Assembly: GCF_019977395.1 (NCBI RefSeq)
Contig: NZ_AP024660.1
Location: 2,852,001 to 2,916,000 of the forward strand
Direction of reading: 5' to 3'
Length of the DNA: 64,000 nucleotides
Source of the DNA: Arthrobacter sp. NicSoilC5
GTDB taxonomy: Bacteria; Actinomycetota; Actinomycetes; Actinomycetales; Micrococcaceae
Numbering within the stretch: the stretch's first letter is position 1; the number at the start of each line of letters is the position of its first letter. The translations under genes were made by a program, and so were the position numbers. The notes under the pieces are model-generated. The model saw only the letters and a program-made list of their open reading frames with translations. It was not told the DNA's origin and did no database searches. Positions 46,694 through 55,014 of the stretch are shown in pieces.

Positions 46694-47449
46694 ATGCCAC
46701 AGGACCGACGCCGGCACGCAGCGCCCGGGGGACGCATCGCCACCTGGCAGCGGTGGAGCAGGGGCGATCTGGCCATCCTTTGCTGCGGCGTCCTTACCTT
46801 CCTGTCGTTTACGGCGGGCGCACCCCTCTTCCACGAGGCACCCACGCTGACGGTCCCCGGCATCTCCACTTCGACTCCCGGCGTCCGCGCCGCCGCGGCG
46901 CCTGCCGGGGCAGCGGCCCCGATGGCGGAGACCGGCATGCCACAGCCGGCAGGGGCGGCCGCCCAGGCTCCGGCCCGTCCGGCGGCGGCAACACCTGCCC
47001 TTCCCCCGGCTGCCCAGCCAATCCATATCCGTTACCCGGCCGCCGCATTTGACGTAGCCGTCCAACCCCTGGACCTGGACGGAGAAGCCCAGGCCAGCCG
47101 AACCATAGAACCCCCTGCCACCAAGGACGGGTACTGGCTCACGGCCTTCGGCACTCCTGGGAAGGGCTCCGGCAACACCACCTACGTCATCGGCCACAGC
47201 TGGGAGGGCGCGGACGCCCCGTTCAACCACCTCAGTTCCGCCGCGGCCATTGGCGACCTGCTTGATGTCCAGACTCCGGCCGGAACCATCAGCTACCGCG
47301 TGGACAGCGTCACGACCTACCTGAAGTCCGGCCTCAAGGACAGCCCTGTCTGGGAGATGGTGCCCAACCGGTTGGTCCTCATCAGCTGCTACACGGAAGA
47401 CCCGTGGGGCAGGAACGTGGTTGTCACCGCCTACCCCGCAGTTCCCTAG
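46694..47449 (+). CDS. Class F sortase
   Basis: This 251-residue protein has an N-terminal membrane anchor (DLAILCCGVLTFLSFTAGAP), a Pro/Ala-rich linker to about residue 110 and a C-terminal sortase domain. The active-site histidine is in TTYVIGHSWEG, the cysteine in LVLISCYTEDPWG and the arginine in GRNVVV, as in actinobacterial class E/F enzymes. It would join the preceding surface protein to the cell wall. GTGAGGAAA gives a ribosome site before ATG 46694. Confidence 0.87.
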   Translation: MPQDRRRHAAPGGRIATWQRWSRGDLAILCCGVLTFLSFTAGAPLFHEAPTLTVPGISTSTPGVRAAAAPAGAAAPMAETGMPQPAGAAAQAPARPAAATPALPPAAQPIHIRYPAAAFDVAVQPLDLDGEAQASRTIEPPATKDGYWLTAFGTPGKGSGNTTYVIGHSWEGADAPFNHLSSAAAIGDLLDVQTPAGTISYRVDSVTTYLKSGLKDSPVWEMVPNRLVLISCYTEDPWGRNVVVTAYPAVP

Positions 47450-47520
47450 CTCCGGGCCCGGCGCTCCGGGACGTGCCCGGGCCTAACGTACCTGTTCAGG
47501 CGGCCTTGGGCGGGCGGACA

Positions 47521-48039
47521 ATGGGCAGCATGACGTGGGAACATTTCGACGGGGCCCCGCTGCTGGTGGGGATCATGCCCAAGCAGCACCCGGAGGTCAT
47601 CCAGACCGCGGCCACCCTGGCTGCCCGGCTGGGCGCCCCCTTGGTCTGCGCGTACGTGGACGAAGCCAGCTACCTCGTGGAGTGGGATCCGGCCCGCTCC
47701 GCCCACCGCCTTTCCCGGCACCCGGACGCTGATGACGACATGCTGGAACTCGCAACGGAGCTCAAAGCACAGGTCCAGGCCACCGTGGACAAGCTGCCCG
47801 GTGGCAGCCCCCCTGACTGGTCCTTCCGCACCCTTACGGGCGACGCAGCCCGTGCGCTGGGACAGCTGGCCGCGGAAGTGGATGCCCCCATGATCATCGT
47901 GGGAACCTCGGAACGTGGATTGTCCCATCGCCTTTCCGAGGCTTTGGGTGGGTCCGTTGGGGCGTGGCTCAGCCACCATCAAAGCCGGCCGGTGCTGGTG
48001 GTTCCCTACCGGATGCCCGCCCATGAGGACCGGCCATGA
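47521..48039 (+). CDS. Universal stress protein (UspA family)
   Basis: This 172-residue single-Usp-domain protein has PLLVGIMPKQHPEVIQTAATLAARLGA at the start and APMIIVGTSERGLSHRLSEALGGSVGAWLSHHQSRPVLVVPY at the end. The latter contains a G-2x-G-9x-G(S) type nucleotide-binding loop. ATG 47521 is used, and ATG 47530 is a second candidate. Its role is presumably stress survival, and neighbours give no more detail. Confidence 0.85.
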   Translation: MGSMTWEHFDGAPLLVGIMPKQHPEVIQTAATLAARLGAPLVCAYVDEASYLVEWDPARSAHRLSRHPDADDDMLELATELKAQVQATVDKLPGGSPPDWSFRTLTGDAARALGQLAAEVDAPMIIVGTSERGLSHRLSEALGGSVGAWLSHHQSRPVLVVPYRMPAHEDRP

Positions 48040-48084
48040 CCGGCGCATCCAGGGCAAAATGCCTCCGTTCCGGGCGTGATTAAA

Positions 48085-48238
48085 GTAAAGCGAAAGTAGT
48101 TATTCGCGGTGCTGGCGCAGTCCCGTACCAGCCAGTAAGCTGATTCAAGCAAGGCCGATCCACCCAGGTGGAAGCCGGAATTGCCCAAGAGCTGCTCCGG
48201 AGTGCGTATCCCCCAATAACGCACTCCGGAGCTTTTTT
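48085..48238 (+). ncRNA. Structured RNA candidate ending in an intrinsic terminator
   Basis: This gap between the stress-protein and csoR genes has no convincing frame but shows ordered pairing. GCTGG/CCAGC flanks GCAGTCCCGTA near 48111-48132. CCACC/GGTGG lies inside GGC/GCC and GCAA/TTGC pairs (about 48143-48184), and a perfect terminator follows. The string GGCGCAGTCCCG recalls the core of cobalamin riboswitches, but other required parts are not clear. It may be a small RNA or a leader, and the assignment is uncertain. Confidence 0.35.
48194..48238 (+). terminator. Intrinsic terminator
   Basis: GCTCCGGAGTGCGT (48194-48207) pairs perfectly with ACGCACTCCGGAGC (48219-48232), followed by six T residues. 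This is a textbook rho-independent terminator for transcription from the left, shielding csoR from upstream read-through. Confidence 0.92.
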
Positions 48239-48284
48239 GTGCCCTGACGGACCGGGCCTTCCGCGCGCCGCGGCACTTCTGCAG

Positions 48285-48329
48285 ATACCCCCAGGGGGTA
48301 CTTGCATTGATACCCCCAAGGGGTATATG
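48285..48329 (+). promoter_or_regulatory. csoR promoter with two CsoR operators
   Basis: TACCCCC-A-GGGGGTA (48286-48300) and ATACCCC with GGGGTAT (48310-48326) are two G/C-tract palindromes of the CsoR type. They bracket a promoter with -35 TTGCAT (48302-48307) and -10 TATATG (48324-48329). The start codon is at 48338 with no ribosome site, so the mRNA is probably leaderless. Confidence 0.75.
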
Positions 48330-48337
48330 TTGGCTCC

Positions 48338-48697
48338 ATGAACGCTACCGAAGAAGCCCCTGCGGCCGCCGAACAGCCGGCTGGGGAGGATGGCACTGCC
48401 CCACAGCACGGGTACACGGGAAACAAGGACGCCTACCTGCGCCGCCTGAAGCGCATTGAGGGCCAGGTGCGGGGCATTGCCCGGATGGTGGATGAGGACA
48501 AGTACTGCATCGACATCCTGACCCAGGTTGCCGCCGTCACCAAGGCCCTGCACGCCGTCAGCCTGGGGCTGGTCGAGGAACACATCGGCCACTGCGTGGT
48601 GGGGGCGGCCTCCGAGCCGGACCCCGACGCACGCGCAGAAGCCATCGATGCCAAGGTAAAGGAAGCTGCCGACGCCATCGGTCGGCTGCTTCGCTGA
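48338..48697 (+). CDS. csoR: Copper-sensing repressor CsoR
   Basis: CsoR (119 residues) has an acidic disordered N-terminus and then the four-helix fold starting AYLRRLKRIEGQVRGIARMV. The Cu(I) ligands Cys-His-Cys are present as KYCIDILTQ and EEHIGHC. Apo-CsoR represses the operon, and copper releases it. The gene heads csoR-copZ-copA and is preceded by two matching operators, so autoregulation is very likely. Confidence 0.92.
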   Translation: MNATEEAPAAAEQPAGEDGTAPQHGYTGNKDAYLRRLKRIEGQVRGIARMVDEDKYCIDILTQVAAVTKALHAVSLGLVEEHIGHCVVGAASEPDPDARAEAIDAKVKEAADAIGRLLR

Positions 48698-48749
48698 CAC
48701 ACCCCCACACCAACCCGGCCACCGCCGGCACCACATGAAGGAGCAAGCC

Positions 48750-48989
48750 ATGAGCACCACCTCACCCACCACCACAACCATCAGCGTCTCGGGCATGACC
48801 TGCGGACACTGCGTGTCGGCAGTCAGCGAAGAACTCGAAGCCATCGACGGCGTTGAAGCAGTGGCCGTGGACCTGAACGCCGGCGGCATCTCCACCGTGA
48901 CCATCACTTCAGGCAAGGAACTCTCCCCCGCGGAAATCGGCGAAGCCGTAGCCGAAGCCGGCTACCTGGTGGTTGCCAACGAAGCCTAG
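48750..48989 (+). CDS. copZ: Copper chaperone, heavy-metal-associated domain
   Basis: This 79-residue HMA-domain protein binds Cu(I) through the two cysteines of SGMTCGHCVSAV and delivers it to the ATPase. The beta-alpha-beta-beta-alpha-beta order is visible, ending GEAVAEAGYLVV. ATG 48750 is selected, as AAGGAG lies eight bases upstream. An earlier in-frame ATG at 48735 sits in front of that ribosome site. It lies 28 bases before copA. Confidence 0.9.
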   Translation: MSTTSPTTTTISVSGMTCGHCVSAVSEELEAIDGVEAVAVDLNAGGISTVTITSGKELSPAEIGEAVAEAGYLVVANEA

Positions 48990-49017
48990 AAACCCTTCCC
49001 CCACCGGAAAGCTGACA

Positions 49018-51300
49018 ATGAGCCACCAGGAACTGCTCCACCCGCCGGGCACCCGCGTCGTCGAACTCGACATCGAAGGGATGACCTGCGCGTCCTGCGT
49101 CAACCGCGTGGAAAAGAAGCTCGGCAAGCTCGACGGAGTGGCTGCAACGGTCAACCTGCCACTCGAGTCGGCCTACGTCACGGTCCCGGACGGCGTCACC
49201 GACGAGCAGCTGGTGGATACGGTCAACGCGGCCGGCTACAAGGCCCGGGTACGCCAGCAGCGCCCCGCAGGCCCGGACGCCGGCACCGCAGCTGAGCCCG
49301 CTGCAATTCCCGCGTCCCTGCTCCGCCCGCGCCTCATCCTGGCCGCAGTCCTGACCGTCCCGGTGTTCCTGGTCAGCATGGTCCCGGCGTTCCAGTTCGC
49401 CAACTGGGGCTGGGTGGCGGCGGTGCTGGCGCTGCCGGTGGTCACGTGGGCCGCGTGGCCCTTCCACCGCGCGGCCGCCGTCAACGCGCGGCACTTCGCC
49501 TCCACCATGGACACCCTGGTGTCCCTCGGGGTGGCCTCAGCGTACCTGTTCTCGGCCTGGCAACTGCTGGCGGATCCGCGCATGACTGAGCACCCTGGCA
49601 TGGAGGGCATGTCCGGCGGCCTGTACTTCGAGGTGGCGGCCGTTGTCACCACCTTCCTGCTCCTGGGCCGGTACCTGGAGGCCAATGCCAAGCAGAAGGC
49701 CGGTGACGCCCTCCAGGCACTGCTGAACCTGGGTGCCAAGGATGCCACGGTCCTGCGCAACGGCAAGGAAGAGAGGATCCCCGCCGACCTGCTGCAGGTG
49801 GGCGACGTCCTGGTGGTCCGCCCGGGAGAGAAGATCGCCACGGACGGCGTGGTGGTGGACGGCGCCTCGGCCGTTGACGCCTCGCTGGTGACGGGTGAAT
49901 CAGTCCCCGTGGAGGTGGGGCCGGACAGCCGTGTCACCGGCGCCACCATCAACACGTCCGGCCGCCTGCTGGTCCGGGCTACCCGGGTTGGTTCCGAAAC
50001 CACCCTTGCCCAGATGGCGCGGCTGGTGTCGCAGGCCCAGACCGGGAAGGCGCCCATCGCGCGGCTCGCGGACCGGATCAGTGCGGTCTTCGTGCCGGTG
50101 GTCCTGGCACTGGCGGTCGTGACGTTCGTGCTCTGGCTCCTCCTCGCCGGCCCGGCCGCTGATGGCGACCACCTTCGGCAGGCCTTTACGGCCGCCGTCG
50201 CCGTACTAGTCATTGCCTGCCCCTGCGCACTGGGCCTGGCCACGCCGGTAGGCCTGCTGACGGGCACCGGCCGCGGCGCGCAGCTGGGCATCCTGATCAA
50301 GGGCCCGCAGGTCCTGGAGGACACGCGCACCGTGGACACCATCCTGCTGGACAAGACAGGCACGGTCACCACCGGCGTCCTGGCCGTGGACGCCACGGCA
50401 GCCTTCACCGGTTTCCAGGACCGGGACGTCCTCCGGCTTGCCGGAGCCGTCGAGGCAGCCTCCGAGCACCCGGTGGCCCGTGCCATCGCTGCCGCAGCTG
50501 CCGCGGTCCCGTCCACGGGCGCCACGGACGACGCCGGCGCGTTGCCATCCGTGCAGGGTTTCAGTTCCGCGCCGGGCGGCGGAGTGTCGGGAACCGTTGA
50601 GGGCAGGGCCGTGATGGCCGGGCGGCGCGGCTGGCTGGAGCAGAACGGGATCATTCTGGACGCCGCCCAGCAGGCCACGCTCGCATCGGCAGAAGAGGGC
50701 GGCGCAACGGCCATCTGCGTCGCCGTGGACGGGAAAGCCGCCGGAATCATCAGCCTCAGGGACACCGTCAAGGCGGGGTCCGCGGCCGCCGTCGCCCGGC
50801 TGAAGGCACTGGGCCTGCGGCCCATCCTGCTGACCGGTGACAACGCCGCCGTGGCCGCCCGGGTGGCTGCCGCCGTCGGCATCGCTCCGGACGATGTCTA
50901 CGCCGGCGTCCTGCCCGAAGGAAAGGTCGAGGCAGTACGGAAGCTCCAGGCCGGCGGTGCCACGGTGGCCATGGCCGGCGACGGCGTCAATGACGCTGCG
51001 GCGCTGGCGCAGGCCGACTTGGGAATTGCGATGGGGTCGGGCACGGATGTGGCCATCGAAGCCGCGGACCTGACGGTGATGGGCAACGACCTCGCCCAGG
51101 TGGCGCAGGCCATTGAGCTGTCCCGGAAGACCCTGGGCACCATCAAGACCAACCTGTTCTGGGCGTTCTTCTACAACGCGGTGGGTATCCCGGTGGCCGC
51201 CCTGGGGCTGCTCAATCCGATGATCGCCGGCGCCGCCATGGCCGCCAGCTCGGTCCTGGTGGTGACCAACTCGCTGCGGCTGCGGAGCTTCGGCAAGTAG
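49018..51300 (+). CDS. copA: Copper-exporting P1B-type ATPase
   Basis: CopA (760 residues) has one N-terminal metal-binding domain (GMTCASC, Cys24 and Cys27), eight membrane helices and the P1B-1 ion-site motif C-P-C at 401-403. The phosphorylated Asp445 is in DKTGT, the SEHP nucleotide motif follows, and GDGVNDAAAL is the hinge. MAASS in the last helix completes the Cu(I) site. It pumps Cu(I) out of the cytosol. ATG 49018 is 28 bases after copZ. Confidence 0.94.
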   Translation: MSHQELLHPPGTRVVELDIEGMTCASCVNRVEKKLGKLDGVAATVNLPLESAYVTVPDGVTDEQLVDTVNAAGYKARVRQQRPAGPDAGTAAEPAAIPASLLRPRLILAAVLTVPVFLVSMVPAFQFANWGWVAAVLALPVVTWAAWPFHRAAAVNARHFASTMDTLVSLGVASAYLFSAWQLLADPRMTEHPGMEGMSGGLYFEVAAVVTTFLLLGRYLEANAKQKAGDALQALLNLGAKDATVLRNGKEERIPADLLQVGDVLVVRPGEKIATDGVVVDGASAVDASLVTGESVPVEVGPDSRVTGATINTSGRLLVRATRVGSETTLAQMARLVSQAQTGKAPIARLADRISAVFVPVVLALAVVTFVLWLLLAGPAADGDHLRQAFTAAVAVLVIACPCALGLATPVGLLTGTGRGAQLGILIKGPQVLEDTRTVDTILLDKTGTVTTGVLAVDATAAFTGFQDRDVLRLAGAVEAASEHPVARAIAAAAAAVPSTGATDDAGALPSVQGFSSAPGGGVSGTVEGRAVMAGRRGWLEQNGIILDAAQQATLASAEEGGATAICVAVDGKAAGIISLRDTVKAGSAAAVARLKALGLRPILLTGDNAAVAARVAAAVGIAPDDVYAGVLPEGKVEAVRKLQAGGATVAMAGDGVNDAAALAQADLGIAMGSGTDVAIEAADLTVMGNDLAQVAQAIELSRKTLGTIKTNLFWAFFYNAVGIPVAALGLLNPMIAGAAMAASSVLVVTNSLRLRSFGK

Positions 51301-51329
51301 CCGCAGTCCCGGCGGGTGCGGGCGGGGGC

Positions 51330-51602
51330 TCAGGCCGCGCCGTACCGCACCGCGGCACGCGCCTTGGCCTTGGCCGCCTCCGCCTCCCTGTCCTTGGGCG
51401 GGGCCTGCGTCACCAGCGCATCCAGCAGATGCTGCGTGATGTGCGCGATCTCATGCACGGCGTCGTCAAAGGCCTCCTGGTTGGCCTTTGACGGCTTGGT
51501 GCTGCCGCTGATTTTGCGGACATACTGCAGCGCGGCCGCATGCACTTCCTCGGATGTGGCGTGTGGCTCGAAGTTGTGGAGGGTTCGGATATTCCGGCAC
51601 AT
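51330..51602 (-). CDS. DUF2277 family protein
   Basis: This 90-residue protein begins MCRNIRTLHNFEPHATSEEV, the strongly conserved DUF2277 opening, and continues with a helical body (LQYVRKISGSTKPSKANQEAFDDAVHEI). Function is unknown. It stands alone, convergent with copA. Confidence 0.85.
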   Translation of the reverse strand: MCRNIRTLHNFEPHATSEEVHAAALQYVRKISGSTKPSKANQEAFDDAVHEIAHITQHLLDALVTQAPPKDREAEAAKAKARAAVRYGAA

Positions 51603-51814
51603 ACCGCCATGCTAGGCTCTTCCAACGCCTGGGATCGACCCCTTTTTCATGGTCTCCACCCGGCGTCCATGGGGAGCCCGGCATGGGCAGGGCTGCCCAT
51701 CGACACCGTTTTACGGGCCGGGGTAGGTTTTAGGCAATGGATCTTCCGGATGAGCCGGGAGGCCGAGGGGGATGCCGACCAGGTTCGGATCCACGTTCTA
51801 ACAAGGAGAAACTG

Positions 51815-52078
51815 ATGGCTATTTGGGGTGCAGACGTTGAGCAGCTTCGCCAGCTCGGCAGCAAGCTTCAGGCAGGGGCGTCCGAGATCGAGACGCAGAA
51901 GTCCACTCTCACCAAGGTTCTGAGCAGCACCAACTGGGAAGGCCCGGACGCAACCAAGTTCCGCAACGAGTGGTCCGGTACCCACACCGCGATGCTCACG
52001 AAGGTTGCCGAGGCACTGAAGGAAGCCGGCTCGCAGGCCAAGCGCAACGCTGAAGAGCAGAGCCAGGCCTCCCACTAG
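51815..52078 (+). CDS. WXG100 family (ESAT-6-like) protein
   Basis: This 87-residue helical-hairpin protein has the turn motif W-E-G (STNWEGPDATKF) near residue 42 and long amphipathic helices on both sides, the WXG100 build. AAGGAGAAA precedes ATG 51815, and a strong terminator follows directly, so it is monocistronic. No type VII secretion gene is in the window. The C-terminal YxxxD/E secretion signal of EsxB types is not evident. Confidence 0.87.
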   Translation: MAIWGADVEQLRQLGSKLQAGASEIETQKSTLTKVLSSTNWEGPDATKFRNEWSGTHTAMLTKVAEALKEAGSQAKRNAEEQSQASH

Positions 52079-52096
52079 GCTTACCGCCGCTGGCGG

Positions 52097-52132
52097 GGGC
52101 AGGGACACCAACCGGTGTCCCTGCCCTTTTTT
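52097..52132 (+). terminator. Intrinsic terminator after the WXG100 gene
   Basis: GGGCAGGGACACC (52097-52109) and GGTGTCCCTGCCC (52114-52126) form a perfect 13-base-pair stem with loop AACC, followed by six T residues. Confidence 0.93.
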
Positions 52133-52182
52133 GTTGCATCTTTTGTGGCGTCCGACGGCGGCGCCTGGCTGTGCAGGTCCGC

Positions 52183-53220
52183 CTAGGGGACGGGTTCGAC
52201 GTCGTTCGCGTGTTCCAGAGGTGATGCCGGAACCCCGGCGCGCTCTCCGGCGGCGGCGGGGGCGGGGGCCCGCAGCTCATCCACCCGGACCAGGATGACT
52301 CCGCCGACAATCAGGACTCCGCCGAGGAGCTGGATGGCGCCGGGAAGTTCCCCGAGCAGCAGCCACGCCCACAGCACGGCGAACAGGACCTCGGTGAGCG
52401 ACACGAAGGAGGCCACCTTGGAGCCGAGGGCCCGGGCGGCCATGATGCCCGAGGTGTAGGCCAGTACGGTGGCGAGCACCACCAGCCCGGCCAGGGATAC
52501 CCACCAGGGAGTGGTCCAGGGACCAAGCGTGGTGTCCGCGGTACTGAACGCCATGGGCAGCAGGCCGGTGGCGGCAGCGAGCCACATGACCGCCGCGCCC
52601 GTCAGGAGACCGCCGGATGCGAGCACGATGGGCGGGAGGGTGTCGTTTTCCCTGGCCGTGATGAAGAAGTAGATGGCCAGGCAGACTGCCGCCGCCATGC
52701 CCCAGAGGACGCCCACCAGGTCCACTTTCACCGCTCCCGTGAGGTCAAGGACCAGCACCAGCCCGGCCAGGGACAGCAGTGTTCCGCCGGAGGTCAGCAG
52801 CCGGGGGCGCCGGCGGCTGGCCGCCCACAGCCACAGGACGATGATCACCGGGGCAAGGTACTCCAGCAGGAGTGCCACTCCCACGGACAACCGTGCCACT
52901 GCGTTGAAGTAGAACAGCTGGCAGGCCGCGACCCCGATGAGCCCGAACAGCATGATGGTGAGCCAGTTGTCGCGCAGCTGGTGCCAGCGGCCCCTAAGCG
53001 CCCAGGCGGCGGGCAGGGCGAGGATCAGGGCGGCACCCGTCAGGCGGGCGGTGACGGCCGCCCCCGGCGACCAGCCGGTTTCCAGCAGTGACTTGGCGAA
53101 CGATCCGGACAGGCCAAAGACTGCGGAAGAGAAGAGCGCGGTCCCAATTCCGGAGGCCAGGAAGCCGGGCCGCCCGGCGGGAAGTTCCGCGGTGGGGGTG
53201 TGGTTGTTGGCGGCAGGCAA
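52183..53220 (-). CDS. EamA/DMT superfamily transporter
   Basis: This 345-residue protein has ten membrane helices in two EamA repeats (FGLSGSFAKSLLETGWSPGA in the first, KVASFVSLTEVLFAVLWAWLLLGE in the second). Members export amino acids or other metabolites, and the substrate is not apparent. The start is a TTG at 53218-53220 with a very good AGGAGG six bases before it. It is divergent from the CGNR regulator, which may control it. Confidence 0.87.
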   Translation of the reverse strand: MPAANNHTPTAELPAGRPGFLASGIGTALFSSAVFGLSGSFAKSLLETGWSPGAAVTARLTGAALILALPAAWALRGRWHQLRDNWLTIMLFGLIGVAACQLFYFNAVARLSVGVALLLEYLAPVIIVLWLWAASRRRPRLLTSGGTLLSLAGLVLVLDLTGAVKVDLVGVLWGMAAAVCLAIYFFITARENDTLPPIVLASGGLLTGAAVMWLAAATGLLPMAFSTADTTLGPWTTPWWVSLAGLVVLATVLAYTSGIMAARALGSKVASFVSLTEVLFAVLWAWLLLGELPGAIQLLGGVLIVGGVILVRVDELRAPAPAAAGERAGVPASPLEHANDVEPVP

Positions 53221-53291
53221 CGTCGCCTCCTGTCAGGAGTAAAGTGGGGTAATGCCCATGACACTACGCCCGCGTGCTGTAAGGAGTCAAC

Positions 53292-53837
53292 ATGGTTTTC
53301 GCCCCTGACACTGAGGTGGCCCTGCGGACGGTGGTAAACCTCATCAACACGTCCGCGAATGGCAGGGAAAGTCTGGCCTCCGTTGCGGACCTGGATGCCT
53401 TCCTGGCCGCTGAGGGGTTTTCCGGGGGACGCGCCCGGGATGCCGCGGAATTGGAAAGTGTGCGGCAGCTGCGCCGTGAACTGGCGGCGGTGTGGACAGC
53501 AGATGAGGATGCCGCCGTTGACACAGTCAACCGGCTCCTGCGGGACGCGAACGCACTGCCTCAGCTGATGAAGCACGACGGCTGGGACTGGCATCTGCAC
53601 GCGACGGCACCGGAGGCTCCCCTGGCGGACCGGATGAGTACCGAGGCAGCCATGGCGCTGGCAGACGTAATCCGCGGCAAGGAGATGGAGCGGCTGCGCA
53701 CCTGCGAATCCGACGACTGCGATGCCGCCGTGCTGGATCTGAGCCGCAACCGGTCAAAGCGGTATTGCGACACGGGAAACTGCGCCAACCGGGCCCACGT
53801 TGCGGCCTACCGGGCCAGGCAGGCGGCCGCGAACTAG
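53292..53837 (+). CDS. CGNR zinc-finger/ABATE domain regulator
   Basis: This 181-residue protein has an N-terminal ABATE-like domain (VALRTVVNLINTS, LRRELAAVWTADEDAAVDTVNRLL). The C-terminal CGNR zinc finger has cysteines in RTCESDDCDAAVLD and RYCDTGNCANRAHVAAYRARQ. Such proteins are thought to be stress- or ligand-responsive transcription regulators. It lies 71 bases from the divergent EamA transporter. Confidence 0.87.
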   Translation: MVFAPDTEVALRTVVNLINTSANGRESLASVADLDAFLAAEGFSGGRARDAAELESVRQLRRELAAVWTADEDAAVDTVNRLLRDANALPQLMKHDGWDWHLHATAPEAPLADRMSTEAAMALADVIRGKEMERLRTCESDDCDAAVLDLSRNRSKRYCDTGNCANRAHVAAYRARQAAAN

Positions 53838-53879
53838 CAGGCCGGCGCTGCCAGCGTTCCGTTGTGCGCCGGTGTGGCC

Positions 53880-54257
53880 CTAGCGCTGGGGTGTGCCGTC
53901 GGCGCCGTCACCGGATGCCGGCGGGTTCTGGCTGCCCGGAGCACCGAAGCCGTGGCCGGATCCTCCGTGGGGGGATGCCTTGGGCGCCGAGCTCAGGTTC
54001 ACGCCCGAACCCTTGCCCAGGTGTTCGGCGTTCTCCTTGTAGCTCATCGAGAGCATGGCCGCGATCACCAGGGTCACGATGAAGGCGATGCCGGCCGCCG
54101 TGAAGGCGAGGTCAAAGCGGGGCGCCCGGGCGCTTCCCCCGGAGGCGAAGATCAACACTGCAACGAAGGCGACGACGGCCCAGAAGGCCGAAAACATCAG
54201 CGGCCCCTTCACCGAGGTCCGCAGCTTGCGCGGTTTTCCTTGATGCTGGTCAGCCAC
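53880..54257 (-). CDS. Small membrane protein of unknown function
   Basis: This 125-residue protein has a basic N-terminus (QHQGKPRKLRTSVKGP), two membrane helices (LMFSAFWAVVAFVAVLIFAS and FDLAFTAAGIAFIVTLVIAAML) and a Gly/Ser/Pro-rich tail. GTG 54257 has GGGAGGAA upstream. A longer frame to 54317 is possible but lacks a ribosome site. No family is recognised. Confidence 0.65.
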   Translation of the reverse strand: MADQHQGKPRKLRTSVKGPLMFSAFWAVVAFVAVLIFASGGSARAPRFDLAFTAAGIAFIVTLVIAAMLSMSYKENAEHLGKGSGVNLSSAPKASPHGGSGHGFGAPGSQNPPASGDGADGTPQR

Positions 54258-54356
54258 GGTGGTTCCTCCCTGCAGGCGGCGCACGGCCGGCCTGGTGTAC
54301 GAATTGCGGTTTCGCACCCAATTTTCTACAGAAAGTAGAAGGGCGCTCCTCCTAGT

Positions 54357-54947
54357 TTACGGCTTTCCTGCGCCGCCCCGGGCATCGTGCCGCAGGGTCA
54401 GGCCGGACAGCACCCACAGGACCCCGGAAATAATCGCCCCTCCACCGGCCACGCCCAGCAGGGCGTGGGCGCCGAGGTTGATGAAGAACGGCAGCAGCAC
54501 CGCTGTTCCAATCCCGATGATCCCGGACGCTATCCAGTCGCGCGCCAGGACGTGGCGGCCCCGGTGCTGCAGGCCGCAGGCCAGCTCGAGGACACCGGCC
54601 ACCCCCAGGCCCAGGGCGGCAATCACCCCGAACAGCAGGTCGCTGTGCAGCAGGAGCACCGCAAAGCCCGCGCCGGCCAGGACGGCGCCGGCGGCGGAAA
54701 GCAGCTTGCCGGAGAGCGACTTCGGGGCAATCCCCGCGGCAGGGATGGCGCGGAGGGAAACCACGCCCGTGGCCAGGAGATACAGGCCGCCGGCCCAGCC
54801 CATGACCTCCACGGAAGGCGAAGTCCAAAACACCGTCACGGCACCGAATGCCAGGGCAGCAGCCGAGCGCAGCAGGACCGGCTTCCAAAGGTCATTACGG
54901 GGGGCAGTTCCCGGGGCAGCGCCCGCAGGGGTGGATGGTTGCGTCAC
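54357..54947 (-). CDS. Membrane protein of unknown function (DUF308-like)
   Basis: This 196-residue protein has six hydrophobic helices arranged as short pairs (LLRSAAALAFGAVTVFW, MGWAGGLYLLATGVVSL, KLLSAAGAVLAGAGFAVLLL, FGVIAALGLGVAGVLELACG), reminiscent of HdeD/DUF308 proteins. It starts at GTG 54947. There is no catalytic motif, and the relation to neighbours is unclear. Confidence 0.65.
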   Translation of the reverse strand: MTQPSTPAGAAPGTAPRNDLWKPVLLRSAAALAFGAVTVFWTSPSVEVMGWAGGLYLLATGVVSLRAIPAAGIAPKSLSGKLLSAAGAVLAGAGFAVLLLHSDLLFGVIAALGLGVAGVLELACGLQHRGRHVLARDWIASGIIGIGTAVLLPFFINLGAHALLGVAGGGAIISGVLWVLSGLTLRHDARGGAGKP

Positions 54948-55014
54948 CGGTCCAGTTTAGTGGGGGCTGCCGGAAGGGCGAACCGGCACTGCGCACACTT
55001 TGCCTGCACTCGAT

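Noticed and set aside
45848..47230. 460-codon minus-strand frame across the surface-protein and sortase genes
   Set aside because: Gly/Arg/Cys-rich shadow of the proline-rich gene; both plus-strand genes have ribosome sites and recognisable domains.
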